Counted from the first letter of the stretch, positions 54,477 through 63,913 are shown. The stretch: 64,000 bases of DNA from Algoriphagus lacus (GCF_003583985.1 NZ_QXML01000012.1:1-64000), one strand, 5' to 3'. Notes: generated by a model from the sequence alone, not told the origin. Program-made: numbers and translations.

Positions 54477-55691
54477 TTAGTGAAACTTCTTTAGTTCGGG
54501 GGCCTCAGCGGTCGTTGAAAGTTCCTTGGCAAATCGATCCGCATACTTGTCCAGCAATTCCATCACCCGTTCTTGCTTGGGTGATTTGACGATCAGTCCG
54601 GCATGGTATTCCAAAGGAACTCTGAAGCAAACTTCCTCATCGTCAAAACTGCTTAGGTCCGGATGCTCATATTTTGATAGCGTCAATACAATCCCGGCGT
54701 AGTTTTTCTCGACTTTAGGTAGTTCGTATTTCTTTTCTTTGACTACAGCATCTTCGATTTTGGCCCACTCAGCCCAAAGGTTGACATTGGTAGCGGATTC
54801 AACCATTTCAGCCAAGTGCGCTCCACCTACGCGCGAGGCAGTTTCCAAAAAGTAGATATGTCCATCTTCCTTGCTCTTGATGAACTCGGTATGGGAAGCG
54901 CCATTTTTCAGACCAAATGCTTTCATAATCGCCTCATTGACCTTCCTGATGGCTTTGTCGTCATCCGAACCGTATTTCAAGTTGGCAGAACGGAAGATTC
55001 CGCCGCCTTGCGAGATCTCCATGGGAGTAGCTAAATACTTGGAAACGGTTAAGAAAAGTGTTTTCCCGTCCAGCTGAAGTCCATCTGCATGGTAAACGTC
55101 TCCAGGTTTGAACTGCTCCACGAGGTAATAAAGTCGGTTGTCTCCCAATTCATTGATTCTATTCCAAAGTTCCTCTTTGTTGTGAACTTTGATTATTCCA
55201 TGGGCTGAAGCTTCCGAACGGGGTTTGAGCACCCAAGGTCCCGGCACATGATCCGCAAACTGATTGATGTCTGCGTCATTGAAGAGCGGAGAAAAAGGCG
55301 GGACCCGGATCCCTGCATCCTGCGCTTTGATTCTCATAGCCAACTTGTCGCGGAAATACCGACCAGTTGTTTGACCCATTCCCGGGATTCTAAGACTTTC
55401 TCTCAGGAATGCTGCTTTTTCCACATCGTAGTCGTCCAGAGCAATAATTGCCTCGATCTTGTGGTCTTTCATCAGCCCTCCAACTCCCTTTAAAAGCAAG
55501 TTCATATCCCAATCCAAATCCTGACCGGGCATGTAAAACACCTCATCGATGTATTCAAAAGCCCAAGGCTTATCCTTGAGTTTTTCTGTGGTAACCAGGA
55601 ATACCCGGTTTCCCTGTTTTTTAAGCGCAATTAGGAAGGCATTTCCCTTGAAAAAGTTGGAAATGCACAGGAAGGTCTTGCTGGAGTCCAT
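54477..55691 (-). CDS. ATP-grasp-domain protein
   Basis: A 404-aa protein with the ATP-grasp fold. The N-terminal ligand domain has a Rossmann-like start, the central ATP lobe contains PWVLKPRSEASAHGIIKV (about residues 155-172), and the C-terminal lobe has the metal-binding IYFLETASRVGG (about 280-291). Family members join a carboxylate to an amine or thiol. The substrate is unknown. It starts 2 bp after the leucyl aminopeptidase gene on the same strand and may form an operon with it. Confidence 0.88.
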   Translation of the reverse strand: MDSSKTFLCISNFFKGNAFLIALKKQGNRVFLVTTEKLKDKPWAFEYIDEVFYMPGQDLDWDMNLLLKGVGGLMKDHKIEAIIALDDYDVEKAAFLRESLRIPGMGQTTGRYFRDKLAMRIKAQDAGIRVPPFSPLFNDADINQFADHVPGPWVLKPRSEASAHGIIKVHNKEELWNRINELGDNRLYYLVEQFKPGDVYHADGLQLDGKTLFLTVSKYLATPMEISQGGGIFRSANLKYGSDDDKAIRKVNEAIMKAFGLKNGASHTEFIKSKEDGHIYFLETASRVGGAHLAEMVESATNVNLWAEWAKIEDAVVKEKKYELPKVEKNYAGIVLTLSKYEHPDLSSFDDEEVCFRVPLEYHAGLIVKSPKQERVMELLDKYADRFAKELSTTAEAPELKKFH

Positions 55692-55693
55692 AC

Positions 55694-57118
55694 TTACTGC
55701 AATTGGTTTTCAATAAACTTAAGCAATAAACTTACACCGTAGGCTGTGCCGGTTTTGGTTTTTGAAAATTCCGTATCAGAAAAAGCAACACCGGCAATGT
55801 CCAAATGCGCCCAGGCTTTATGTTCATGGATGAAAGCCTCCAAAAACTTGGCTGCCGTGATTGCTCCGGCAAAGGGTTTACCATGGTAGTTTTTGATGTC
55901 GGCGATTTCCGAATCCATCTCCTTGCCATAGTTTTCCCAAAGCGGTAAGGGCCAGGATTTTTCTCCCACATCTTCTCCTGCTTGCTGCAAACCATGTGAA
56001 AGTGCGCCGTCATTTGAAAAAAGTGCTGCGCATTCGTATCCGAAAGTCCCGATGGCGCTTCCGGTAAGTGTGGCGAGATCTATTACTTGATCCGCTTTGT
56101 AATTTTTGATCAGATAAGACAATCCGTCGGCTAAAATCAAACGGCCCTCGGCATCGGTGTCGATCACTTCAATGCTCAATCCGGCATGACTGCCAATCAC
56201 TTCGGAAGGTAAATAGGCGTCTTTGTCGATTGCATTTTCCACTGCCGGAACGATAGAAGTCAGGTTAATTGGCAAATCCAAGTCTGCGATTAGTTGGGTG
56301 GTTGCCAAAACAGCTGCCGCACCGCCCATGTCAGACTTCATGTGGTGCATGCCTTGAGTTTTGACATTCAATCCACCGGTATCAAAGGTCACGCCTTTAC
56401 CCACCAGTCCAAGATGGAATTTGGCCTTGGGATGACGGTATTCGAGAATGATGAATTTTGGGTCCTTGGCAGAACCTCTTCCCACTGCCAAAAATGCTTC
56501 CAGCCCTTCGGATTTAGCTTTTTTTGAGTCAAATACTTTAACTGAAACGTTTACTTTTTTGCTTAGATTTTTTGCCCAGTCTCCCAGATTTTCCGGAGTG
56601 ATTTTGTTTGGAGGGAGATCAACAAGTTTGAATGCCTCGATTTTTGCTGCGGCAATTTTCTCCGCTCGTTCGGCCAGTGATTTGATTTTTTTTGCTTCAG
56701 ATCTTACCTCGACTTTTAACTTATTGAAGTCTTTTGGTTTTTCCTTTTTGTAAAAACCAATGGAGTAACCTCCAAGCTGAAACCCAATGAGTGCAGCCTC
56801 CACTTGTTCATGAGAGAAAGAATCCGGAAAGTCCAAAATAACTTCTGATTCCAGAAGGGAAGAATTTTTGGATAAAACCCGCCGGAAGGAATTTTCTATG
56901 GTTTTGTATTCCGGGTTTTCTCCCAGTCCAAGAAGTAGGACCAGTTGATTTTCTGCCTCAAGGATATAGGAAGAATCTTTCTTACCTGAGAAAAGAGTCT
57001 TGGGAAGTCCTGAGTTTTTCAATTTTTCCTTCAGTATTTTCTCTGAATGGTCTTCGAAAACAGGGATAACCCTCAAAGCTGTGCCTGAGGGATTTTTTGG
57101 ATTAATCTTGAATTGCAT
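55694..57118 (-). CDS. pepA: leucyl aminopeptidase, M17 family
   Basis: A 474-aa cytosolic di-zinc aminopeptidase. The catalytic region has KGVTFDTGGLN, MKSDMGGAAAV and DTDAEGRL. The latter is NTDAEGRL in most PepA; here the first residue is Asp, so I see a conservative change at a metal-ligand-adjacent position. GIGTFGYE and a C-terminal AGVAF fit the family. It frees N-terminal Leu-like residues from peptides. Confidence 0.93.
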   Translation of the reverse strand: MQFKINPKNPSGTALRVIPVFEDHSEKILKEKLKNSGLPKTLFSGKKDSSYILEAENQLVLLLGLGENPEYKTIENSFRRVLSKNSSLLESEVILDFPDSFSHEQVEAALIGFQLGGYSIGFYKKEKPKDFNKLKVEVRSEAKKIKSLAERAEKIAAAKIEAFKLVDLPPNKITPENLGDWAKNLSKKVNVSVKVFDSKKAKSEGLEAFLAVGRGSAKDPKFIILEYRHPKAKFHLGLVGKGVTFDTGGLNVKTQGMHHMKSDMGGAAAVLATTQLIADLDLPINLTSIVPAVENAIDKDAYLPSEVIGSHAGLSIEVIDTDAEGRLILADGLSYLIKNYKADQVIDLATLTGSAIGTFGYECAALFSNDGALSHGLQQAGEDVGEKSWPLPLWENYGKEMDSEIADIKNYHGKPFAGAITAAKFLEAFIHEHKAWAHLDIAGVAFSDTEFSKTKTGTAYGVSLLLKFIENQLQ

Positions 57119-57136
57119 AAAAGAGGGTTTGGGATT

Positions 57137-58261
57137 TTACTCCGGTTTGTCACTGAAAAACAGCCATTCGATTGCTTTGGGAAACTCGTCGGACCAATAA
57201 GATTCATTGTGCTTGCCTTTTTCGTTGATCGAAAGGCGTACTTTCATTTTCCCTTGGAGACTTTCACGCTTGACAAGTCTTTTGCGAAGTTTAGTCACAT
57301 GGTCCACCATGGTTTCACTTTCATCACCACCGGCATAGAGGTAAATTCGGGTTTCCTGAGGTTCGAAAAAGTCCAAAAATCCCAGTTTAATCTTTGGAAT
57401 AACCCAAAGGGAAGGGGAAAACACCATCAATTTTCCAAATACTTCAGGATAGATCAGTCCGGAAAAGATACTGACCAACCCGCCCATGGAGCTTCCGCCG
57501 ATTCCGGTGAAATCCCGCTCGGGCTTGGTCCGGTAAGTTTTGTCCACAAAGGGCTTTAGGGTGTCAGTAATGAACCGGATATACTGTTTACCGTGACCTT
57601 GGCCAAGGAGGGTTTTACCGACATTGTATTCTTGGACGCGTTCTTTCTCTCCATGCTCCACAGCAATGATGATAATCTTGCCAATACCGTAATCGGACAT
57701 GACTGCCAGTTTTTTATCAATTTGCCAGTTGCCAAATTCAGCATTCTCGTTGAATAGATTCTGGGCATCGTGGAGATATAGGACAGGATAATGTTCGGTA
57801 CTGGTTTGGTAATCGTGGGGGAGTAGAGCCCAGATTTTTCGGGTTTTGTTTAGTTGGGGAATTTGAAATTCCTCCGAAATCAAATGGATCTGTGGAAGTT
57901 GTGAGGGGCGATAAGGAAGCCAGTTTTTTCTCCATTTGGCAACTCTTTCAATCTTTACCGTCTTATCATCGTTCCAATGTCGATTGGGAGTCCGGTTACC
58001 ATAGCGGTCAATTTCTACCTCAGACCAATCACCCTTTGTGAATTTATAAATCAATTCTCCATCGAATTCAGGTCCTTCTGGAAAGTTGAACTCATACTTG
58101 CCGGGTTCGATTTTCTTCATCTTGAACCGATAGTCCTGCGTCGCCCAGTTATTGAAATTACCGGATAAGTAAACAGGTCTTTCATCGTCTTCAGGAGATT
58201 GAAGGACAATCTTTTTGGTTCGGGTTGGTATATGTATCGAGGAAGAAACTTCTGAAATCAT
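57137..58261 (-). CDS. esterase-like alpha/beta hydrolase with N-terminal carbohydrate-binding domain
   Basis: A 374-aa protein. ATG 58261 is used because the longer frame (to 58393) would overlap aceK by 53 bp. The N-terminus (about 8-110) has a CBM48/AMPK-glycogen-binding look (VYLSGNFNNWATQDYRFKM, then PGKYEFNFPEG). The C-terminal hydrolase resembles enterochelin esterase/Esterase D, with the nucleophile in GGSSMGG (about residue 240). There is no signal peptide. Substrates could be phospho- or acyl-sugars or siderophore esters. Confidence 0.85.
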   Translation of the reverse strand: MISEVSSSIHIPTRTKKIVLQSPEDDERPVYLSGNFNNWATQDYRFKMKKIEPGKYEFNFPEGPEFDGELIYKFTKGDWSEVEIDRYGNRTPNRHWNDDKTVKIERVAKWRKNWLPYRPSQLPQIHLISEEFQIPQLNKTRKIWALLPHDYQTSTEHYPVLYLHDAQNLFNENAEFGNWQIDKKLAVMSDYGIGKIIIIAVEHGEKERVQEYNVGKTLLGQGHGKQYIRFITDTLKPFVDKTYRTKPERDFTGIGGSSMGGLVSIFSGLIYPEVFGKLMVFSPSLWVIPKIKLGFLDFFEPQETRIYLYAGGDESETMVDHVTKLRKRLVKRESLQGKMKVRLSINEKGKHNESYWSDEFPKAIEWLFFSDKPE

Positions 58262-58340
58262 GGGTCGGAGGTGATGAAAAGGTGAACCCGTATTTCCAAA
58301 AATAAGTTTTGTCCCGCTAAGAATGAAATCTTGTTTTTCT

Positions 58341-60065
58341 TTAGGCAAGTTCAGTGGGTCGGAATCTGATTTCCTCGGGGTAGGGGAAGGCATGGATTAA
58401 TTCACCGTTTCGGATCCTTTCCTGTAAAGAGCGCCAATATTCCGGTTCAAACAATTCCTTGTGATACTCCAAAAAATGTGGCTTAAGATCTGCCCTACCA
58501 ATCATCCAACGTCGAAAATCCTCAGGAAAAACATCATTTTTAGCAATATCATACCAAGGCTCTGAGGCATAGATTTGTTCATAAGTTTCCGGTTTGGGCT
58601 TGGTTCTGAAATTCACGTCTCCGAGAAATTCGATTTCATCATAGTCGTAAAAAATCACCCTTTTCTGGCGGGTTAGCCCAAAATTTTTGGTCATCATATC
58701 ACCCGGGAAAATATTTGCCTGAGCCAATTGGAGAATGGCCCGACCATAATCTTCCACCGCACGTTTGCCTTCCTCCAGGGAGCACGATTCCAGGAAAATA
58801 TTGAGGGGAATCATTTTTCGTTCGGTGTATAGGTGTTTGATGACCAATTGATTGTCCTTAATCTGCAGAAGTGAATTGGTTGTGTTTCTCAGTTCTTTCA
58901 TCAATTCAGGACTGATGCGATCAAGTGGTATTTTGAAAAACTCAAACTCATGTGTATCGGCCATCCTTCCGACTCGATCATGAAGTGAAACCAGTTTGTA
59001 TTTTTCACGAACCTCTTGACGGGTCATGTTTTTTGGGGGCTCAAAGTGGTCCTTGATTAGCTTAAAGACGATGTTGAGGGAGGGAAGTGTGAAAACCGTC
59101 ATGACCATTCCCTTGATTCCAGGTGCGATTACAAACTGGTCTTTGCTTGCTTCCAAATGGTATAGAAAATCCCTGTAAAACAGCGTTTTGCCATGTTTAT
59201 TGAATCCAATGGCGTTATAAAGTTCGTGGATTTTTTTGTGTGGGATAACTGAACTTAGAAACCCCACAATTTGGGATGGCACCTCGGCCTCTACCATGAA
59301 ATAGGATCGAGTAAAGCTGAACAAGTGACTCATCAGGTTGGGATCAAAGATGAGTGTATCCACAAAAACTCCCCTAGGTCCATTCAGAACGGGTATGATA
59401 AAGGGCATCCACTTTTTCCCTACATAGGTTCGTCCGATCAAGTAGGCTGCCTTGTTTCTGTAAAATACTGACCTCAACAGTTGAGTTTTCGCTCCAGCTT
59501 CTACTTGGTAGCGGGTCAGAATTACTTTTTTCACTCCTTCGATCAAGAACTGAACGTCCTGTTCTTTGTCCATAAAAGGAGCACCAAAATCGAAATCTTC
59601 AAGAATTTGCCTTATGATTTTTTCCAGGCCCATGGAAGCCGGGTAGGTTCTGAGCAATTCAGAGTTTTCGAGTATTTCACAGGAGTTGTACCCTTCCATG
59701 ACATACATCAATTCCTCATCCAGAGGATTATTAGGAAAGGTTTTTCGAAAGACGGAATTAAAAAACGTCTCCGCCAATTCCACGTCAGGACGATTTGCAA
59801 TCATTTCCTGATAGTCTTTTCGGATCAATGACCAGATTTGACGGTTATCGGAATCCGAACCTAGCATTTCCTGAAACACCTTGGTCAATTGAAAAAGAAG
59901 GTCTTTGTAAAGCCTAAGTCTTTGCCTATGATTGAGTTGAGTAGCCTGCCAGTTGCGCTGAGCAAAGTACAAAGGCGCCAATCGGGTATAGGCTTTGAAA
60001 GATTCCGTGTAGGTTAAGTAGCCTTCAAAAATTTTCTTGGCTAGAGGTAGGGCTCGCTGTGGCAT
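58341..60065 (-). CDS. aceK: isocitrate dehydrogenase kinase/phosphatase
   Basis: A 574-aa bifunctional enzyme that phosphorylates and reactivates isocitrate dehydrogenase to steer flux between the TCA cycle and glyoxylate shunt. It shows the AceK wording throughout: PGIKGMVMTVFTLPSLNIVFKLIKDHF (ATP-binding) and TKNFGLTRQKRVIFYDYDEIEFL (catalytic/metal Asp). It is as long as the E. coli protein. AceA and AceB are not adjacent, unlike in enterobacteria. The short gap to the esterase gene on the same strand suggests shared transcription. Confidence 0.93.
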   Translation of the reverse strand: MPQRALPLAKKIFEGYLTYTESFKAYTRLAPLYFAQRNWQATQLNHRQRLRLYKDLLFQLTKVFQEMLGSDSDNRQIWSLIRKDYQEMIANRPDVELAETFFNSVFRKTFPNNPLDEELMYVMEGYNSCEILENSELLRTYPASMGLEKIIRQILEDFDFGAPFMDKEQDVQFLIEGVKKVILTRYQVEAGAKTQLLRSVFYRNKAAYLIGRTYVGKKWMPFIIPVLNGPRGVFVDTLIFDPNLMSHLFSFTRSYFMVEAEVPSQIVGFLSSVIPHKKIHELYNAIGFNKHGKTLFYRDFLYHLEASKDQFVIAPGIKGMVMTVFTLPSLNIVFKLIKDHFEPPKNMTRQEVREKYKLVSLHDRVGRMADTHEFEFFKIPLDRISPELMKELRNTTNSLLQIKDNQLVIKHLYTERKMIPLNIFLESCSLEEGKRAVEDYGRAILQLAQANIFPGDMMTKNFGLTRQKRVIFYDYDEIEFLGDVNFRTKPKPETYEQIYASEPWYDIAKNDVFPEDFRRWMIGRADLKPHFLEYHKELFEPEYWRSLQERIRNGELIHAFPYPEEIRFRPTELA

Positions 60066-60210
60066 AGGAAATTTGGTAGTAAAGATGAAAAATTAATTTT
60101 TTCCAAGATTGTAGTGCCGTATTTCCTTTTAAAATGTCTTGATTTTCTGAGGTTTATAGGGAGAAACAAACCGCCGAATAAAATTTTGAAAATTTTTCGC
60201 AATCGATTGT

Positions 60211-60242
60211 TTGGAGGGAATAAAAACATTTTCTACTTTTCG
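60211..60242 (+). promoter_or_regulatory. Bacteroidota-type promoter, -33 TTTG and -7 TACTTTTC
   Basis: TTTG (60211-60214) and TACTTTTC (60235-60242) are separated by 20 bp, the expected spacing for Bacteroidota promoters. The start should be near 60248, with no start codon of a real gene before the terminator at 60296. The remaining 140 bp up to aceK shows nothing else. Confidence 0.55.
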
Positions 60243-60247
60243 ACTGT

Positions 60248-60326
60248 ATTCATGAATTGAATATCTACAATAGGTTTAATAGGTTTGAGAGCAGGAAAAG
60301 GCCAGGATGATATCCAGGCCTTTTTT
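60248..60326 (+). ncRNA. possible small RNA
   Basis: A consensus promoter at 60211-60242 and an intrinsic terminator at 60296-60326 frame a ~80-nt transcript that contains no credible ORF (the only ATG is followed one codon later by TGA). This is the layout of a free-standing small RNA. It could instead be a 5' fragment of a longer, leaky transcript for the lipoprotein gene. Confidence 0.4.
60296..60326 (+). terminator. terminator of the possible small RNA
   Basis: aaaaggcc pairs with ggcctttt, with an inner agg/cct-like stem interrupted by one A-A mismatch. A T run follows. It lies upstream of the lipoprotein gene and has no coding gene ending before it on this strand. Confidence 0.8.
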
Positions 60327-60460
60327 GTTTTTTGATCAATTACTTTTTCGAATAATCATTTGGAGATTTTCTCTTTATGCCAATTCTGATTTTTTTGGGT
60401 TAATCACCCGGTTTGATTTTTCAATCCCAAACAGTAGCTTCAATCTTTCATCATTTCCCT

Positions 60461-61138
60461 ATGAGACAATTTCGGCCTTTTTTTCCATTAATAGGACTGC
60501 TTTTATCGGTTTTGATAATTGGCTGTGAATCATCTGACTCAACCAAAAGCGAAACCCAGGTAGTCCTTGATGTGGATGCCGAAAAACTTGTGTTGATGAG
60601 AAATCAAATCAACATTGGTCTGGACCAACGGTCAGCCTGGCAAGGTCATTGGGCCAAATCCATCGGGAACTTTGATGCCATGGCTTTTGAAGTTGCATTG
60701 ACCGATTCCATTGACCCGATGGAAATGCCGGAAAAAAACCCCATTCTCTCTGGAGATCCACTTTTTCCCTATCAGCTCCCACATCCTGAGGGGAATGGTA
60801 CGATAGATATTTATTCCTACAAAGTGGAAGCTCAGGAGGGACTCGATCGGCCATTTTTGAATCCTGATTCTGAGGTGATTTGGTATCGGGAGGACGGAAT
60901 GAAAGAGCGATTGCTGTTTATGGGGCCTTCGGGTATGTTTGAGGATGGGCTATGGCTGAATGCTTCTGAGTTTATGGTCATGGGGTATTTTCAGGAGGAG
61001 GAAGGATTCAGGCCAATGATTTGGATTATTGATGTAGTAAATCATCGCTTCACTCAATTCCGAATGAATCAGGTAGCTAAAGACTATGTGCCTGAGTCTT
61101 ATTTGGATAATAAATTGGTGTTTGTGGATTTGTCATAA
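60461..61138 (+). CDS. hypothetical lipoprotein
   Basis: A 225-aa protein. ATG 60461 gives the signal ending LIIGC (Cys at about residue 22), so it is lipidated; the open frame extends upstream to 60413 without a better start. The mature part is beta-rich and acidic with no known domain. It is followed after 1 bp by the Nudix gene, so they form one transcript. Confidence 0.78.
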   Translation: MRQFRPFFPLIGLLLSVLIIGCESSDSTKSETQVVLDVDAEKLVLMRNQINIGLDQRSAWQGHWAKSIGNFDAMAFEVALTDSIDPMEMPEKNPILSGDPLFPYQLPHPEGNGTIDIYSYKVEAQEGLDRPFLNPDSEVIWYREDGMKERLLFMGPSGMFEDGLWLNASEFMVMGYFQEEEGFRPMIWIIDVVNHRFTQFRMNQVAKDYVPESYLDNKLVFVDLS

Positions 61139-61139
61139 A

Positions 61140-61778
61140 ATGGATTTCGATCGACTGATCCAACTATTGGAAACCAAGCTGAAGGAACCGCTCCCAGGAA
61201 AAGAAGCCCATCTTAAGATGTCACCCCAACCTGTGGATTTGAGGAGGTTTGAACCCAAACTACCCGAAAACCATCGGAAAAGCGGTGTATTATTATTGTT
61301 TTATCCCACTTCCGAAGGTTCTTTTTTTCCGTTAATTAAACGTCCAATATATCCGGGTGTTCATAGTGGTCAGGTGGCATTTCCAGGCGGAAAAATGGAG
61401 CCGGAAGATGAAAATATTGTTCAAACGGCCTTGAGAGAAGCTGAGGAAGAAATTGGAATAAACAGATCAAAAGTGACTATCCTCGGAAACCTGAGTGATC
61501 TGTTTATTCCCACCAGTAATTTTTTGGTCAGCCCTGTTGTCGGATTTACCGAACAGAAGCCGGATCTAATACCAGAGGAAAAAGAGGTCTCCAGAATTAT
61601 TTCCACCAAATTACTTCAGCTTTTTGATCCGATGGTCAGAAAACAAAAAGTTCTGGAGTTAAGGCCAAACTTACTTCTGAATACTCCCTATTTCGATATC
61701 GACGGAGAAATTGTCTGGGGGGCGACTGCTATGATTCTAAGCGAATTGATCCAAATCCTGAATCAGGAAAATCGTTAA
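61140..61778 (+). CDS. Nudix hydrolase, CoA pyrophosphatase type
   Basis: A 212-aa Nudix enzyme. It has the CoA-pyrophosphatase signature VHSGQVAFPGGKMEPED followed by the intact Nudix box (GGKMEPEDENIVQTALREAEEEIG; catalytic REAEEE). It likely hydrolyses CoA or acyl-CoA to 3',5'-ADP and phosphopantetheine. The ATG lies one base after the lipoprotein stop; the longer frame to 61086 overlaps that gene and is rejected. Confidence 0.9.
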   Translation: MDFDRLIQLLETKLKEPLPGKEAHLKMSPQPVDLRRFEPKLPENHRKSGVLLLFYPTSEGSFFPLIKRPIYPGVHSGQVAFPGGKMEPEDENIVQTALREAEEEIGINRSKVTILGNLSDLFIPTSNFLVSPVVGFTEQKPDLIPEEKEVSRIISTKLLQLFDPMVRKQKVLELRPNLLLNTPYFDIDGEIVWGATAMILSELIQILNQENR

Positions 61779-61836
61779 GGTTGGTCTTTTTGGCCATTTG
61801 TTGGTATTGTTGTACTTCATTCCTTAATCCTTTCCC

Positions 61837-63090
61837 ATGGAAAAAAGCGAACCTTTAATCAGTAATGATGCAGTAGTATTTGGGTTGCTTATGGCAACTT
61901 TGGCTTTTGTATTTGCGACCTCTGCCAGCAAGAAGGCTTTTTGGGTAAAGTTTTACACTTATGTCCCTACTGTTTTACTGTGCTATTTTATTCCCGCAGT
62001 ATTCAATTCGCTGGGACTTATTTCAGGTGAGTCCTCCAACTTGTATAAAGTTGCTTCCAGATATTTATTGCCGGCTTCTTTAGTGTTATTTACGATCAGC
62101 ATTGATTTAAAGGGAATTCTCAGGCTGGGGCCAAAGGCATTGACTATGTTTCTGGCTGGTTCAGTTGGGATTATGTTAGGAGGTCCGGTTGCTTTGCTGA
62201 TTGTTGGCTTTTTTTATCCGGAAATCTATTCAGGCACTGGTGCAGACGAAATTTGGAGAGGGCTTGCGACCATTGCCGGCAGTTGGATCGGAGGGGGAGC
62301 CAATCAGACAGCGATGCTGGAGGTTTTTGGCGCCAGTCCTACTTTGTTTGGCCAGATGATCGCAGTGGATGTATTGGTAGCCAATTTTTGGATGGCCGTG
62401 CTGCTTTATTGGGCAGCAAAGCCTGAAAAACTGGATAAAATTCTAAAGGCTGATACTACAGCCATCTATGAATTGCGGGACCGAATAGCCAAGCACAGGG
62501 AGGGAATCATGAAAATTCCAAGTCTTGGCGAGTTGATGTTGATTCTTGGATTTGGTTTTGGGGTCACGGGATTATCCCACCTTTGTGCAGATTTTTTGGC
62601 ACCATGGTTTGAAACCAATTATCCAGAGCTCAATCAATATTCACTAAATTCCGCCTTCTTCTGGATTGTGGTAATTGCCACTACTGCAGGGCTTTTGCTT
62701 TCTTTCACTAAAGCACGAGATCTTGAGGGTGCGGGTGCCTCTCGGATGGGAAGCGTGCTACTTTATGTATTGGTAGCGACTATTGGGATGCAGATGGATT
62801 TGGGTGCGGTGCTGGACAATCCGATATTGTTTTTGGTCGGAATTGTCTGGATGTTATTCCATGTTTTGATTATGATTTTGGTAGCATGGTTGATCAAAGC
62901 GCCGTTTTTCTATGTGGCAGTGGGATCTCAGGCCAATGTAGGCGGGGCTGCATCGGCTCCGATTGTGGCTTCAGCTTTTGACCCTTCTCTGGCTTCAGTT
63001 GGGGTTTTACTTGCGGTATTGGGTTATGCTTTAGGGACTTATGGGGGCTATCTTTCAGGATTGATAATGCAGGCTATTTCAGCAATGTGA
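61837..63090 (+). CDS. DUF819-family membrane protein
   Basis: A 417-aa integral membrane protein with about eleven helices. Motifs such as ASRYLLPASLVLFTISIDLKGIL, AGSWIGGGANQTAM and SQANVGGAASAPIVASAF are typical of the DUF819 family, which resembles Na+-coupled transporters. The substrate is unknown. Its stop overlaps the ATG of the ferredoxin-like gene by one base. Confidence 0.9.
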   Translation: MEKSEPLISNDAVVFGLLMATLAFVFATSASKKAFWVKFYTYVPTVLLCYFIPAVFNSLGLISGESSNLYKVASRYLLPASLVLFTISIDLKGILRLGPKALTMFLAGSVGIMLGGPVALLIVGFFYPEIYSGTGADEIWRGLATIAGSWIGGGANQTAMLEVFGASPTLFGQMIAVDVLVANFWMAVLLYWAAKPEKLDKILKADTTAIYELRDRIAKHREGIMKIPSLGELMLILGFGFGVTGLSHLCADFLAPWFETNYPELNQYSLNSAFFWIVVIATTAGLLLSFTKARDLEGAGASRMGSVLLYVLVATIGMQMDLGAVLDNPILFLVGIVWMLFHVLIMILVAWLIKAPFFYVAVGSQANVGGAASAPIVASAFDPSLASVGVLLAVLGYALGTYGGYLSGLIMQAISAM

Positions 63091-63332
63091 TGAGAATTAA
63101 TCGAAAGCTGGTTTTCATCTGTAACGGTTCTGATTGCAAAAAATCAGGTGCTAAAAAAATCCGAAAGGAACTAAAAGATGCTGCTATAAATGGATCGCTC
63201 AAGGGACATTGTAAGTTTTTTCAGACCAAGTGCATGGATATGTGCAAATCGGCACCAGTAGTCATTGTCGATGGCCATTTTTGTAAAAAGACTGACGCAA
63301 AAAAAGTAATGGACCAAATTAAAAAGGCCTGA
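63090..63332 (+). CDS. thioredoxin-like [2Fe-2S] ferredoxin domain protein
   Basis: An 80-aa protein with the thioredoxin-fold [2Fe-2S] pattern: CNGSDC near residue 10, then CKFFQTKCMDMC. It corresponds to small free-standing ferredoxins of this class, probably an electron carrier. Starting at ATG 63090 it overlaps the DUF819 stop by one base (TGATG), so the two are coupled. Terminator-like aaggcctgat/atcaggcctt (63324-63346) spans its stop. Confidence 0.87.
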   Translation: MRINRKLVFICNGSDCKKSGAKKIRKELKDAAINGSLKGHCKFFQTKCMDMCKSAPVVIVDGHFCKKTDAKKVMDQIKKA

Positions 63333-63353
63333 TTTGATCAGGCCTTCTTAGAG

Positions 63354-63674
63354 TTAAAGTTTGGTCACTTTGACAGCTGTCCCGCTGACGGTAACCATCA
63401 GCATGCCGTCCCGGATGGTTTCATAATCAAGGTCAATTCCAACTACTGCATTTGCTCCGAAAGCTCTTGCCTGCATTTCCATTTCGGACATAGCGGTTGC
63501 CTTAGCTTCCCGCAAGACTTGTTCATAAGCAGAAGAACGACCTCCGACGATATCTGTAATGCTTGCAAAGAAATCTTTGAAAACATTCGCTCCGATGATT
63601 GTTTCGCCGGAAACTATTCCCAAGTATTGGTCAATTCGGTGGCCTTCCAAAGAGTTGGTTGTGGTAATGATCAT
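63354..63674 (-). CDS. YbjQ/UPF0145 family protein
   Basis: A 106-aa protein of the YbjQ family (MIITTTNSLEGHRIDQYLGIVSGETIIGANVFKD, AKATAMSEMEMQARAFGANAVVGIDLDYE). The family forms pentameric ring-like assemblies; its job is not defined, and a heavy-metal-binding role has been suggested. ATG 63674 matches the family start; a longer frame to 63734 is less likely. Confidence 0.92.
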   Translation of the reverse strand: MIITTTNSLEGHRIDQYLGIVSGETIIGANVFKDFFASITDIVGGRSSAYEQVLREAKATAMSEMEMQARAFGANAVVGIDLDYETIRDGMLMVTVSGTAVKVTKL

Positions 63675-63913
63675 GGAAAAGAAGTTTAAGTTACAGTTAG
63701 TGTAGATTAAATGCTGAGACGTGATTGATGCCACCAGGGTTAAACTTGAATTGAAAAAACTGGCATTTTTTTCAACATCATATATAATTCCGATAGGTGT
63801 TAAACTTTTAAATAAAGGTGTTTTTCGTTTGTGTTTGAAATTTTCTTTTCAAATATTACCTATCATTTTGGTGAATGCGATAAGCGTTCTCCTAGTAGTA
63901 TCTCTCTAAATTC

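Noticed and set aside
63721..63909. 62-codon plus-strand ORF before the right-edge gene
   Set aside because: GTG start, AT-rich and hydrophobic by composition, and it lies in what is more likely the promoter region of the next gene.
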